Of a stretch of DNA of 64,000 nt, positions 11,503-23,045 are shown piece by piece; position 1 is the stretch's first letter; every line of letters begins with the position of its first letter. The notes beneath the pieces are model-generated. The model was not told the origin of the DNA. It made no database searches and worked only from the letters and a program-made list of their open reading frames with translations. Origin of the DNA: Salvator merianae (Eukaryota; Chordata; Lepidosauria; Squamata; Teiidae); the NCBI GenBank assembly GCA_003586115.2, contig QVOM02000126.1, positions 9,766,230 through 9,830,229 on the forward strand. Reading direction: 5' to 3'. The translations under genes and the position numbers were made by a program.

Positions 11503-12034
11503 CTATAAGAAATTCACCTCTCCCAGGTGTAGTGGTGGGAAACAGCTTTCCCTGGAGTGAGGATATGCATCCACTCCACCCCCCAGAGGCCCTGTTTACT
11601 GATGTAACTAATGTGCCGATGGAACTAATGTAAAGCAGGATCCACAGTGTGGCACTTCCGGCCATGCAAGGGCCAGAGAAAATACACCAGCCACTGCCCT
11701 AGAAGTCAGTCATTTTCTTTGTCTCCAGAAACAGGGCTGTGCTGTTGAGTTTGAAGGATGGGTTCAGATAATTCTGCACTAGCAGTGCTGGAAGTGGGGC
11801 AGAACAATGGGAGAAAGCACTTCTGGGTGCTTTCTCCCACTCTGCCACTGAAAAACTACTGACGGCGATTATGGTGGGACACCTGCTCAATGAAGATGCA
11901 TGATCCCATCCCCCCTCAAACTCTCTCATGGTGCTACTAGATATAAGCAGATCCTATGTGAGCCAATAGCATCATAAGATGGAGGCCCAACTTGTAAATA
12001 AGTCAATGGAACTCTGGAGGGGCGGGGAAACTTT
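11503..12034. other. unassigned spacer
   Basis: Has a GATAATTCTGCACTAGCA motif at about 11767 that resembles a MITE end, and a local inverted pair of GGGAGAAAGCACTT and AAGTGCTTTCTCCC-like sequence at 11808-11840. A complete element cannot be delimited. Confidence 0.3.
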
Positions 12035-12455
12035 GGGTCTTTCCAGATCTTGATCATCTTCTGGGTCAGTTTTGCCAGCACACTGGTGCAGACTAGAGAG
12101 GCCCTGCCCCACTCTCTGTCACTGGCACACTCTGTCTACATGAGATAGAACATATTCTGGTTCAGGAAGCTCAAAATGGCCTCCTGGTTTGCTTCTGGTC
12201 TGGAATTCCAATAGATCTCAATTGGTCTATTAGAACCAAGGGGGACCCATTTTTGTGATGTGCCTTGTTGAGCTGCCAAAATGAGTCCTTTGGGGCTTCA
12301 AGGCCAGAATTTTTGTTTCTGGCTGTTGGGGCCATCTTTGAAGTTTGTGCAATCTTTGGGGCCAACACAGGAGCTAGTCCAGAACAGATTAGGACCAACT
12401 GCTGCCTGATCCGGATCTACAGATCCAGATTTACACAGGTAAGTGCAGAAGGGCC
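12035..12455. mobile_element. candidate MITE
   Basis: Left GGGTCTTTCCAGATCTTG; right AGGTAAGTGCAGAAGGGCC. The right end is typical of the window's MITE clan but the left matches only loosely, and no 3-bp duplication is seen. Confidence 0.4.
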
Positions 12456-13134
12456 TTCAGCTTACCAATATAAGTCAGTCATCCCAGAGGTCAAATCTCT
12501 TGATTAAAAGTTTCTGGGATCACATTAAATGAGCAAACTAAGAGCAAAACCGTACTATCGAAAACAGCATATAAGGGATCGTTATGCTCACATACGCACA
12601 CATTGGATCATATACATGAATCTTTTTCTATGCTTTCTGTTTGCACAGATTATCATTTTTCAACTGTGTATGAATGTGTGAAACGTGAATGCATGCAATT
12701 CCCAAACCCTGGAAACTAAGGCAGGTGAAAGAAGCATATAGCTAGATGCACTGTGCATATGAAGGAACAGACTTGTCCATTTATATACAACTACTTTTCC
12801 CATCACAAGATATACAGAAGTGACCAATCCAAAGCTTTCGTACTTACCTGTCAAACATGAAAGCTCAAAAGTGAATGGCAAGTCTATTCAAATACAAAAT
12901 TCAGTGAGTTAACCAGATTTCTCATCCATAGATGTTGCAATATATGGTTACTAATAGGTGCACATCAGTGGAAAGTGGCAAAAATTCCGCCAGTGGATAA
13001 TCCAAACAATTGATAGATTTTGCATAAATGGGCAAACTGACAAATCTATTAAGAGATAAAACTATGGCTGTGATCGGGCACAAGAAAAAAAATATCTCTG
13101 GGGCACCTGTGAGGTATCTTAGAGAAGGCTCTGA
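12456..13134. other. unassigned AT-rich spacer
   Basis: Low-complexity-free AT-rich DNA without recognised repeat, motif or gene. Confidence 0.3.
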
Positions 13135-13434
13135 GGTGGGATTGTTCATACACCAGTCTGCCCCTCCCCCCTCTCATGAACATTCTATGCTAGAAAAGGT
13201 GGGTCAGAGAAGCCTTGAAAACTCAAGGGCCACACACTGTCTCTCTGAGATGCCTCTGAGGCGCCCCTTTTATTATGTCTGATCACAACCTCCAAGATAG
13301 GATTGTTCACACACCATTCTGCCCCTCCCCCTCTCGTGAACATTCTATGCTAAAGTGGATTGGAGAGGGTTGGGGACATGAGAGCCACACACTAACTCTC
13401 TGAGGCGCCCCTCTTTTTGTTATGTCTGATCACA
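13135..13434 (+). repeat. two-copy tandem duplication, unit about 150-165 bp
   Basis: GATTGTTCAYACACCA, TCTGCCCCTCCCC, GAACATTCTATGCTA, CCACACACT, CTCTGAGGCGCCCCT and TATGTCTGATCACA occur in the same order twice. A more diverged third relative lies at about 23485-23620, so this is a dispersed repeat present here as a tandem pair. Family unknown. Confidence 0.7.
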
Positions 13435-14567
13435 GTCTATGTCAGTTTTTGTCGGGAATTGGCAACCCTTTATTGACTATCTACAGACAACAGAGAAGGA
13501 ATTACTAATGGCAGGTTTTGAAGAACAATGAGAGACAAAGACATGGGGGTGGAAAAAGACTGGAAGTCACTAATCATATTAACCAAAGTATAAGTTGTAC
13601 CAGCTGATGTTTTGAGAGTATTCCTATGTATTAGGATGTTTTGTACTTAATAAAAAAATTATTTAAACAAAACAAAAACAATTTCTCATCCATCCTTAAG
13701 ACAGTACATCTACCTGACTTTAGCAATTAGACTCCTGTGGCAATCGCAAAAGATCCCTTTTCTGCTGCCATGATCAATATCCAATGCATTCTGCCTGGCA
13801 CAAGGGATGCAGGGTGGGATTCTGGTCCCATCCTGATGAGGACATATAGCGTCATTTGAGGGCTGCTATGGTGGGATTGCCACACGTATCTGTGGCAACC
13901 CCAACATAGCTCCACTATATCACCCCCCTAAAATGTGCAATAGCCTATTGCAGGAAAACCCAATTCTGATGGTGAGTTTTTCTGAAACAGTGCTATAACT
14001 TACCTTGTAGAGAGAGCTGCCATTATCCCTCTTGGCCACCGCACATGGCCACACACGTGCAGTGGTGGAATCATGCCTCTCTGGGTATTTCGTGCTGGTG
14101 AAATACCGAGATGTGCACATCACTAAAACATGCGCAGATAGCACAGCCCCCTACATTGTCTAGCCAACAAGCAATAATTCTGGAGGGGCTTTTCTCTGTA
14201 ATATCATCTGTTATCAAGAATATTCAGCAGGCATCTCGAGCTTGCTTGTAAATATGCAAGCCAAAATCCATGTATCCATAGAGACTTGCTCCCCATCAAA
14301 TTCAGGTCTTGAAGGAAGACAAATGTTTTAAGGAAGGCCTGTTTTATGGGGGATAAGCCTGGAATGTGTACATTTTTAAAAAGCAATATTCAAAAATGCA
14401 GAGTTGCGCAAAATGCTTAAAAGAATTATATAAAAATTCAAAAGAACTTCCTTTCAACCTTGCTGGCAGCTGCCTTTGCAGGGTTGTTCCATGACAACAG
14501 AACGATGCATTAGTTACAAGGCTTTCTATGATTTCACCAAACCACACTTTACTCCATACCAAATCAA
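13435..14567. other. unassigned spacer
   Basis: About 1.1 kb without recognised repeat edge or coding motif. Confidence 0.3.
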
Positions 14568-15135
14568 GGACCTTTCCGCACTTACATTGTATACTGGAAT
14601 GTGAGAATTACTGCATCACTTCTTCCACAAGTGGAAATCTTCTACAAGTGGCCCAGAAATGTCCTATGGGCTCCCTGACCAATCCAGAGGTGAACCTGTT
14701 AAAACAAGTCCACAAGCGGTCCAACACTGCCTGTTCCGGTCCACACAGTAGTGCTTCCACACGATGCAGGCCCATCTTCAAAGATGGCATGAGCTTCGAA
14801 GACGAGGCTGCAGAAATTCCCACTGTTCCCAATGGGAGCTTCAACATTCCTCTTCAAAACTGGATACAGAGGAGTGTATTCTCCACCATCACCCTTTGCA
14901 TGTAACTTTTCGGCAACGGGACGGGGCAATCACATTGAAGAGCGGGTGGTGCTTGTGCCATAGTATCCTTTGTCTGAAGAGGTACAGGACAAGCACATTC
15001 ACATTGCCATGAGGGTTGGACCAAAACACCAGCATTCCAGCATTTGCAATGCAAACGGCACAAACAGAGTTAGAAATGGAACAGTCTGGACCAGTCTAGT
15101 AGAAATACTCCAGTAGGGTAAGTGCGGACATGGCC
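14568..15135. mobile_element. MITE with CAA target duplication
   Basis: Left end GGACCTTTCCGCACTTAC, right end GTAAGTGCGGACATGGCC. CAA precedes at 14565-14567 and follows at 15136-15138. No transposase frame. The second half holds short segments seen in other clan members. Confidence 0.7.
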
Positions 15136-15264
15136 CAAGGCATGGTTCAGTAAGTTCAAATGGAGGCTTCCATTGGGAGCCTCAGCCAACCCCACAGATC
15201 CAAGTGTGGGCCACAGGTGAGGCAAATACAGGATGGAGCACAAGGGAAAATGGCAGCACACTCT

Positions 15265-15345
15265 GGGGGTATCATAAGCCTTATTCCGTATTATATCCAG
15301 GAATAGGGACCTGCTGTTTGCATGCTAGTGCAGACTATTATAGGC
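15265..15345. mobile_element. fragment of 180-bp palindromic MITE (family B)
   Basis: AGCCTTATTCCGTATTATATCCAGGAATAGGGACCTGCTG and GCATGCTAGTGCAGACTATTATAGG match the left arm of the intact copies at 26.8, 35.0 and 45.5 kb; the right arm is missing because CR1 sequence follows. Confidence 0.65.
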
Positions 15346-15347
15346 CC

Positions 15348-15655
15348 TGGGTGGAATTTCCTATTAGAGGATGTGGTAACAGCAACCAGTCTGGATAGCT
15401 TTAAGAAAGGGTTAGACAAATTCGTGGAGGAGAGGTATATCAATGGCTACTAGAGCAGATGCCTAGGTACTGCCTCCAGCTTGCAGAGACAGGCAGGATG
15501 CCTCTAAAGGCCATCTGCAAAGAGTCGAGTACAGGTGAAGGTTCTGCCTCCGTCTTCTGCTTGAGAAGCCCAGAAGCAATTGGTGGACCACTGTGTGAGT
15601 CAGGATACTGGACTGGATGGGTTATGGCCTGATGTACCAGGGCTTCTCTTATGTG
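15348..15655 (+). mobile_element. CR1 3' end
   Basis: Begins inside the C-terminal coding part (GGTGGAATTTCCTATTAGAGG, AACCAGTCTGGATAGCTTTAAG, corresponding to the LDSLKKG-type ending) and runs through the 3' UTR to GGCTTCTCTTATG. A 5'-truncated copy of the (TTCTTATG)n subfamily. Confidence 0.85.
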
Positions 15656-16825
15656 GGGAAATCTCATCAAAAATTGAATTGTTTTCTTTGATGTGCCTGA
15701 ATTTCCGGTTTCTGGAGGCTGGACATTAGCATTCAAGGGGAAAGGACCCTTGTTTGTTTGTTTGTTTGTTTGTTTCAGAAGTGACCAATAATTTACTAAG
15801 GGCATAGAATTCCAGCCCCACATTTGCAAGGGGTTATGGGAGAGACAATGTGTTCCCACCTTCAGGATTTTTTAAAAACAAATATTTATTTTAATGTAAT
15901 TATCAAGTATACAGCATATGGGGACTGGGGGGAACATGGTATTGAGTGAGACTGAAAAAAAAGTTGTGCAGAAAAATACTTGGACAAAACATCTTGTATG
16001 CTGGAATTCTTTTCTGCAGAAGTGGAAAACAGAAAAGCAAAGAACGACCAGAGATTGACAGGATGATTGACCAATGATTTGCAATGGCAGGGAGGAGTTC
16101 AAGCAAAGTGTAGTAAGGAATAGAGAAACCCTTTGTGCGCTAGACATAGTACTTCCTTACGTGTGTCAGAAAAAACCCAGGATGTTGCACCTGCATTAAC
16201 TATTTGTTTCAGTTCTGTCCTCTTATACAGTGGATAAACAGATTTTCTTTTAAAGCTTTTTTCATTTTGCTTTTTACAAGGTGTGGGGTGCTGTTGCAAA
16301 CAAAAACAGGGAAAGCTACTTTGGTTCAAGTTTAACTACATCTCCATAGCAATAGCTGTGGTAAGAATTGTGCAACAATATGGAGCACAAAGCATGCAAA
16401 AACCTCATTAGTGCCTGGAACCTTGCCATTGTTCATACAAGAAAATGCCATGAGTTGAGCTACGAATTCTGCCTTGATTTCAAAATGGGTTTTGTCCAGC
16501 AAGGGTCATTTCCTGGAGATTGCTTTGTGCAAAGATCCTCAATTTCTTATACTTCTACCACTGCAAAATTGAATTGTGTTTAGCATGCGTTTCCTAACGA
16601 GAATCTCCACTTTCCTCCACAAGGGACATCTTACTTTCCTTGCCAGAGAGGCCTCTTGACTAGGGGGGTCGTTTTTCAGTATGTCACAAACTTGTTCCCA
16701 ACCTGAGTCTTGTATAATGTAACACATATTTTTGTCAAAATCCAGTTGTTTCTGCAATCATATTTCATATTAGAAGTAACATCTGCCCGGAAGCCTCTTT
16801 TCTTTTCTTGGACTCTCTAAGCGAA
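15656..16825. other. unassigned DNA with a (TTTG)n microsatellite
   Basis: A (TTTG)6 tract lies at about 15752-15775. The segment from 15868 opens with an A/T-rich run that might be a retroelement tail. No gene recognised. Confidence 0.35.
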
Positions 16826-17447
16826 TATAAGAATATAAGAGGAGCCTTGCTGGATCAGGCCATGGCCCTTCTAGTCCAACATCCTGTTTTACACGGTGGC
16901 CCACCAATTGCTTATGGGGCATTCTCAAGCAGAAGACAAAGGCAAAACCTTCACCTGCTCTCGACTCCCTGCAAATGGCCTTTAGAGGCATCCTGCCTGC
17001 CTCTCCAACCTGGAGGCAGTACCTGGGCATCCATTCTAGTAGCCATTGACACACTTGACTTCCATGAATCTGTCCACTCCATTCTTAAGCTGTCCAGGCT
17101 GATTGCTGGTGTCTCCACCTCTTCTGGTGGTAAATTCCAAAGACTGATGGCCCCCTGGGTGAAACAATCCTTCCCCTTGTTGGTCCTAACTCTCCTGCCC
17201 ATCAGTTGCATAGAGTGCCCCCTGGTCCTAGTGTTGTGGGATAGAGAAAAGAATTACTATCTATCCACTTTTTCTATACCATGCCTGATTTTATATGCTT
17301 CAATCAGGTCCCCTTGTAAACACCAACTTTCCAAGCTGAAGAGGCCAAGGCGTTGCAGCCTGATTTTGTCAGGAAGATTTCCAGCCCCTTGATCATTCTG
17401 GTTGCCCTTTTCTGCACCTTCTCCAGTTCCACAATAGAGGTGGAAGC
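16826..17447 (-). mobile_element. CR1 3' end with C-terminal codons
   Basis: On the minus strand the order is: C-terminal ORF2 codons (LEKVQKRATRMIKG, then TQGAISLWNLPPEEVETPAISLDSL with frameshifts between them), then the 3' UTR, then TATTCTTATATTC next to 16826. At least one frameshift separates the coding pieces, so this copy is dead. Confidence 0.9.
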
Positions 17448-17448
17448 C

Positions 17449-17636
17449 ATAAGAACATAAGAACATAAGAGGAGCCTTGCTGGAACAGGCCATGGCCCAT
17501 CTAGTCCAGCATCCTGTTTCACACAGTGGCCCACCAATTGCTTCTGGGCATTCTCAAGCAGAAGACAAAGGCAAAACCTTCACCCGCTCTTGACTCCCTG
17601 CAAATGGTTTTACAGACATCCTGCCTGTCTTTCCAG
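17449..17636 (-). mobile_element. CR1 3' tail, second copy end to end
   Basis: Starts at the tail repeat (AAGAACATAAGAACATAAG in plus orientation) and stops abruptly after CTGTCTTTCCAGCC. It abuts the previous CR1 copy in the same orientation, as if this copy interrupts or was inserted at the other's truncated end. Confidence 0.88.
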
Positions 17637-17904
17637 CCTTGCTGAACTGCAACTCCCAGCATCCCACTCCCAGTATTCTGTGCCATGTAGGACACAGTAT
17701 GAGAATCACAGCTTCAAAGGGTTGGATCTGCTTTTCCCTCATGTCCTCCAGGGGTGGGAGACTTATAGGAGCAAGGTGAACAACAGCATCCCACTACACC
17801 CAGCGTCCTGGATCCCAAGTCCATTGCCCTCCCTCTGTTATGCATGCTTCAGCTGGAGCTGACTCATGTGCAGGATCCGCTTTCATGAGCTCCATACCTA
17901 TAGT

Positions 17905-18004
17905 CAACGGCGGCCCGTGCCTTTAAGGGCGGGTGTTCGCGCGAGTGTCATGGCCGTTCGCGGGGCCTCTGTGCCTCCGTACTGACACAGCAGGTCGCCT
18001 AGCT
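17905..18004. mobile_element. fragment of hAT-type foldback element
   Basis: CGGCGGCCCGTGCCTTTAAG, GGGTGTTCGCGCGAGTG, GCCGTTCGCGGGGCCTC, GCCTCCGTACTGACACAGCA and GGTCGCCTAG are the left arm of the foldback family found complete at 42.6 and 53.6 kb. The right arm is missing. Confidence 0.7.
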
Positions 18005-18012
18005 GTTTTTCT

Positions 18013-18335
18013 TTACTTACTTACTTACTTATTTATTTATTTTATTTATTTATTTGCATTTTTATCCCGCCCTATACGCAAAGGTCTCAGGGCGGGTTTC
18101 AACAATTAAAACAACAACAACAAAAACCCTCATAAAAGGTATGCAATAAAACAGTAATCTGAAAGTAGGAAGGGAAAGCTGTACCTTTAGCCAAAGGTAA
18201 CGGTAAACAGGTGCGTCTTTATTGCTCTCCTAAGGTTGTAAAGTGAGGAAACTTGACGCACCTCAAGGGGAAGAATGTTCCATAGTCTGGGGGCCCTATC
18301 CCGGGTGACCACCCCTTTAGCTGTTGAAAGTGGTG
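18013..18335 (-). mobile_element. L2 LINE 3' end
   Basis: Read on the minus strand it has an L2-type C-terminus (a TMEHSSP-like WN.LP segment at about 18300-18240, then THLFT near 18210), followed by GCCCTGAGACCTTTGCGTATAGGGCGGGATA and (AAAT)n/(AAGT)n at 18013-18053. A typical 5'-truncated, old copy. Confidence 0.75.
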
Positions 18336-18682
18336 GTACAACATGCTGTAGTACAACACTACAGCATTGTCAGTTCACACTAAGGCTGCATTTGCATGCC
18401 ATTAAGAGGAGGTGGGGGTGGGAAAAACTGCACCCCAAGTGGGTTGGATGGTAGGACATAATGGGCGTTATCTGCCACCTCCAGCTTCAAAAACTCTTTG
18501 GATCTCTGGCAGAGGGGACTATGATACGTTCTTAGCCTGCTCAGGCTTAACTGGACTTTGGCTACATCTATTCAGTAGGAATAACAATACTTTTTAAGCA
18601 ACAGGTGTGGTGGTGACATAAATATCGTCTGATTGGATCAGGCTCTCAGACCTTTCTTAGACATAGGCCTGGGTCTTGGTTG
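18336..18682. other. unassigned spacer
   Basis: No recognised element; a TACAGCATTGTCAGTTC-type sequence repeats locally around 18340-18370. Confidence 0.3.
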
Positions 18683-18945
18683 ACTACGTGGTGATCTCTA
18701 GGCAATTTTCCAGGAAAAGATATAGAAGTGGTTTGCCATTGCCTACTTCTGGGAAGAGGCTGGGGATTGAACTGGCAACCCTCTGCTTTCTAGGCAGTTT
18801 GCTCTACCACTGAGCTACAGCCACTCCCAGACTCCATGGGTATCTCTATGGAGTTTTCTTGGCAGAGATACAAGCTGGGAATCAAACTTGTGACCCTCTG
18901 CTTGCCTACTAATTTGCTGTACCACTGAGCTACAGCCATGCCCAT
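18683..18945 (-). mobile_element. tRNA-derived SINE dimer, second unit shortened
   Basis: Two minus-strand monomers with A/B boxes (GTAGCTCAGTGGTA.AGCAAA; GTTCAATCCCC and TTTGATTCCC). In the promoter-proximal unit the segment GTAGGCAATGGCAAACC is deleted. Same family as at 1.9, 38.6 and 43.1 kb. Confidence 0.82.
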
Positions 18946-19149
18946 CACTAAATGACTGACCTCTGGTTGGCAGGGGGGGTGGACAAATGTCCCTTCCCCT
19001 GATATTCCATCCTCACACTCCTAAGGCTGCCAGGGTGACCTAATCATCAGAGTAGGATAAACTAATCTGATGGCAATCTGGGAACCTAATGGAGGCGACA
19101 GTTTGTAGGTCGTGGTGACTTCATGCAAAGTGAAGAACCAGTTTCAACT

Positions 19150-19480
19150 TCCTTCTGCAAGATTTGCTTAATTGGAGTTCAGAGCAGGAAACTCTGCCCA
19201 GCTGCCGGCAAGGCATTGCTTGCTGCTGCTGGCTGCAGCTTTTTCTCTGCTACAGAACCACACTGGCGGTGCTGCTGTCACTGCTGATGTCCCTGATTGG
19301 CTGGTTGGCTGATGGGTTCCCGTGAAACTTATTGGTTGCCCCGTCGTAACAGCCAAGTCTAGGCTGTGATTGGTAGAGGAGCCCCTGCTCAATTGGACTC
19401 AAGGAGTGAAGCAACTCGTGAGTAGTTCTCTCCCATCTGTTGAAGGGGCGCATAATTACAGACTTAGAGATGCGGTAAGG
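19150..19480. promoter_or_regulatory. CCAAT-box cluster followed by a splice-donor-like site
   Basis: ATTGG (CCAAT on the minus strand) occurs at about 19173, 19296, 19331, 19369 and 19392, four of these within 100 bp, in a segment free of recognised transposons. TGCGGTAAGGAG at about 19472 resembles a 5' splice site on the plus strand. This could be a promoter or a retroviral LTR remnant; no TATA box or exon is recognised. Confidence 0.22.
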
Positions 19481-20650
19481 AGTATTTTTATATCTCCAAT
19501 TTGTCCCCCCAGTTTCAAATTCACCCTGAATGCAACCCTAAACACTAGTCTGAATGTATCTCCAGAAGATTGGGCTTCACAGCCTGAGTAACCAGGGTGT
19601 ATTTCTCATTTCTTATCATCATGTCCAATGAGTTGAGTTCCACCGGCAGAAGCATTCTGAACACTGAAGAAGGCCAGAATGAAGTCCTGGCACCTTTCTC
19701 CAAGGCCCTCTCATCTCTCACCCCATGAAGACCCAAGAAGGAACCAAGTGTGGACGCAGTCTTAAGCAACTTAATTTTGAAATTAAATTCAATTTTTTTA
19801 AAAAAAAGCAAGCAAGCAAGCCCTCTTGCATCAACACGAATGGGGTAAGTTTTATTTTGCCAAAGAATTAATAGTCTTGTCCATCTTTTTCTTTCTTTCT
19901 TTTTTTTTAGAAAAAGAAGTCTTCAGTGTAGTTTCATAAAAATCACTCGCTAAAAAGAGGCATTCTTTGGAACACACGGCTGGTGTGAGGTTTACAACAT
20001 CATTATATGGTTTTATTTGCCAAATGTCTTACCTGCTATATTATCTGCTTTTACAGATGTGTACCACGTTTGATTTTTTAATTGGACTTATTTACCAAAT
20101 GTCTTACTCATTAGACTATCTAGTTTTTCAGATGTGTCCTCTTTGATTTCACAGCGCAGAGAAGTGGCATAACAAATCAGTATCATGATTAGTGCCGGGA
20201 GAGTTTTCCAGCATTCTGTTCTCTCCCTGGCATGCTGCAACTCAGAATATCACACCTACTGTACACAAATATCCCCTTCTGTCCTTCAGACCCCACCGTT
20301 TAGTGCTGAATGCATAATCACCCCAGCAAATTAAACATGCAAAGTTAATAAGATACAACAACAATAGGGATGGATTCTGCTGTAACAACCCCCAGTCCCA
20401 TCCCCTTCCTAATAATAATGAAAGTAACTAATTGCACACATTAGAAGCATGGCTGACTTTTCCAGGTTAATAACAGAAGCAAAGAGGCCAAATCACAAAT
20501 ATTCAGAAAGTTCTGAAGGTAAATAAATTAAAGCAATTAATAACAAAATCATACAGTTTGTAGGTATGAACACACCAAAGATATCCAAATATACACAATA
20601 ACAAAAAGAAATCCTCAGTCTTGAGCTAATGTGTCTGGGAAGTGTTATAG
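19481..20650. other. unassigned AT-rich spacer
   Basis: About 1.2 kb. A short AAGC repeat is at about 19806-19822 and a CTTT run at 19890. No repeat edge or gene. Confidence 0.35.
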
Positions 20651-20654
20651 AAAA

Positions 20655-20901
20655 GAATAACACAGGAGGAGCACAGTCGGATCAGGCCACAGCTTACCTA
20701 GTCCAGTATCCTGTCTCACACAGTGGCCCACCAGTTGCTTCCGGGCATTCTCAAGCAGAAGACAAAAGCAAAACCTTCACCTGCTCTCGACTCCCTGCAA
20801 ATGGCCTTTAGAGGAATCCTGCCTGCGTCTCCAACCTGAAGGTAGTTTCTAGAATCCATTCTAGCAGTCATTGATACACCTGAACTCCAGGAATTTTCAT
20901 A
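20655..20901 (-). mobile_element. CR1 3' tail
   Basis: Minus-strand copy of the (TTCTTATG)n CR1 subfamily, with the landmarks GGATCAGGCCACAGC, TTCTCAAGCAGAAGACAAA, TCGACTCCCTGCAAATGGCC and CCTGAACTCCAGG. Confidence 0.88.
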
Positions 20902-20902
20902 T

Positions 20903-21765
20903 AAGAACATAAGAGGAGCCTTGCTGGATCAGGCCACAGCCCATCAAGCCCAGCATCCTGTCTCACACAGTTGCCCACCAATTGCTTTTGGACATTCTCA
21001 AGCAGAAGACAAAGGGAACATCTATTCTCAACTCCCTGTAAATGGCTCCATCCAACCTGGAGGTAGTACCTAGGCATCCATTCTAGTAGCCATTGATAAA
21101 CTTGTCCTCCGTAAATTTTTAAAGTTATCAAAGTTATTTAAAGTTTTTAAAGCTGTCACAACCTCTTATGTAGTAAATTCCAAAGACTGATGGCCCTTCA
21201 GGTGAAAAAATACATCCTTTGTTGGTCCTAACTATCCTGCTTATCAGTTTCATAGAGTTCTAGTGTTGGTGCAGGAAAGAAAATAATTAGGGGGGCTTTT
21301 CAAACTTTCCACCTTAGAACAGTCCCTGTTCTAAGGAAATTAAATGCTAGGGGTAACTGGAACTGGGTTTCCAGCATTCCAACATTTTATATACGTCAAT
21401 CAGGTCACCTCTTAAATGCCTCTTTTGAGGCTGAAGAGGCCTAGATGTTGCAGCCTGATTTTATAAAGGAAACATTTCAGCCCCTTGATCATTCTGGTTG
21501 CCCTTTTTTGCACCTTCTCCAGTTCCACAATATCCTTTCTGAGGTGAGGTGACCAGAATTGTACACAATATTCCAAGTGTGGCCTCACCATAGATTTGTA
21601 AAGAGGCACAATGACACTTGCCAACTTGTTTTCTATTCCCTTCCTTATTACCCCTAGCATTGAATTTGCTTTTTCCACTGCCGCTGCACACTGGGTTGAC
21701 ACTTTCATTCTACCAGAACCCCGAGATCCCTTTCCTAGTCTGTTACAGAAAGCTCATTCTCCATC
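20903..21765 (-). mobile_element. CR1 3' part with reverse-transcriptase C-terminus
   Basis: Minus-strand element of about 860 bp. From 21708 back to 21412 it reads MKVSTQCAAAVEKANSMLG ... VRPHLEYCVQFWSPH ... LEKVQKRATRMIKG, the thumb and C-terminal part of CR1 ORF2. A MITE fragment interrupts it at about 21290-21385. The tail (ATAAGAACATAAG) is at 20902-20916. Confidence 0.9.
21290..21385. mobile_element. MITE fragment inside the CR1 copy
   Basis: GGGGGGCTTTTCAAACTTTCC, CACCTTAGAACAGTCCCTG and CTGGAACTGGGTTTCCAGCA are family A terminal and interior segments joined with most of the interior missing. It sits between CR1 coding pieces, so it inserted after the CR1 copy. Confidence 0.6.
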
Positions 21766-21902
21766 AGTTTATAGGTGTGGTTGGGGTTCTTTGTCCTAGT
21801 ATGCATCACCACATGGGGCAAAATATGACATAGTTCATAATTCAGATAAATTTCAGTCGTAAAGTCATGTGGATGATGATGCCTGTTCTCCAGCCCAAGA
21901 GT

Positions 21903-22108
21903 AATAAGAGGAGCCTTGCTGGATCAGGCCATGGCCCATCTAGTCCAGCATTCTGTTTCACACAGTGGCCTACCAATTGCTTATGGGGCATTCTCAAGCA
22001 GAAGACAAAGGCAAAACCTTCACCTGGTCTTGACTCCCTGCAAATGGCCTTTACAGGTCCCCTGCCTATCTCTCCATGCCCGAGATGGTACCCTAGGCAT
22101 CAGTTTTA
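21903..22108 (-). mobile_element. CR1 3' tail
   Basis: Minus-strand 3' UTR piece, from AGGAGCCTTGCTGGATCAGG to CGAGATGGTACCC.AGGCAT; ends where the next CR1 tail starts. Confidence 0.87.
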
Positions 22109-22109
22109 G

Positions 22110-22400
22110 ATATGAACATAAGAAAAGCCCTTGCTGGATCAGGCAACAGCCTATCTAGTCCAGCATCTTGTCTCACACAATGGCCCACCAATTGCTTCTG
22201 GGCATTCTCAAGCAGAACATAAAGGGAAAACCTTCACCTGCTCTTGACTCCCCGTGAATGGTTTTACAGACATCCTGCCTGTCTTTCCAACCTGGAGGCA
22301 GTACCTAGGCATCCATTCTAGTACCATAGATAGATCTGACCTTCATGAATCTGTCCAATCCTTTCTCCAGGGGGAGATTTCTCACCCTGCATCACAAGTT
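22110..22400 (-). mobile_element. CR1 3' tail
   Basis: Minus-strand copy: GAACATAAG, TGCTGGATCAGGCAACAGCC, ending near CTTCATGAATCTGTCCAATCC. The fourth CR1 tail in the same orientation within 1.8 kb. Confidence 0.87.
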
Positions 22401-23045
22401 TTCCCAGTATGCTTCCATGTTATCTCAGCTCTATCTATGTCATTTTAAGAACTTTTCCCCCCTGAAAAATTTGACCTGTTCTAGTTTGTCTTGCAAGACA
22501 ATGGCATGGAGCTTATGCATGAAAGTATGGAAACGCTGAGTTGCGAGAGTATCAGCGTTTCCCCTCTTGGCGTTTGCCAGTGTGATCCAAAGGCCTGCAA
22601 ATATAATGTCTAGCACTGAGTTGGCTGCTGGAGAAATGACCTGTGGTCCATCCAACAGCCTTACGATAGAGATGTACTTAACTGGTTCCAGTCAAATCCA
22701 GTTCATAGTGAACAGGGGGTGTTCAAAGTGTTTATTTTTGAATCAAACAACCCCCTATGTTTGAATTAATGCTCAATGCAGCACCAAACACTAGGAATGT
22801 TCAGAGAACTGTTCTAAGAAGAGTTCAAAGTGCTTGTGCCTTTAAAAAAGGCATATCTCTGCTCGCAGTCATGAATATTTTGATATATCTTCACCTGTTG
22901 GTTACTTCTGCAATTGGTTGATTCAAGACCTGGGAGATAGCAGGAATATCCCTGCCAAGGAGCGTGATGTTTGGATGCATCCTTGATTTAAAATCATCCA
23001 CTTGCCCCCATAGCATTACAAAATTGATGAATTGGAGACCTGTTA
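22401..23045. other. unassigned spacer
   Basis: Nothing recognised. Confidence 0.3.
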
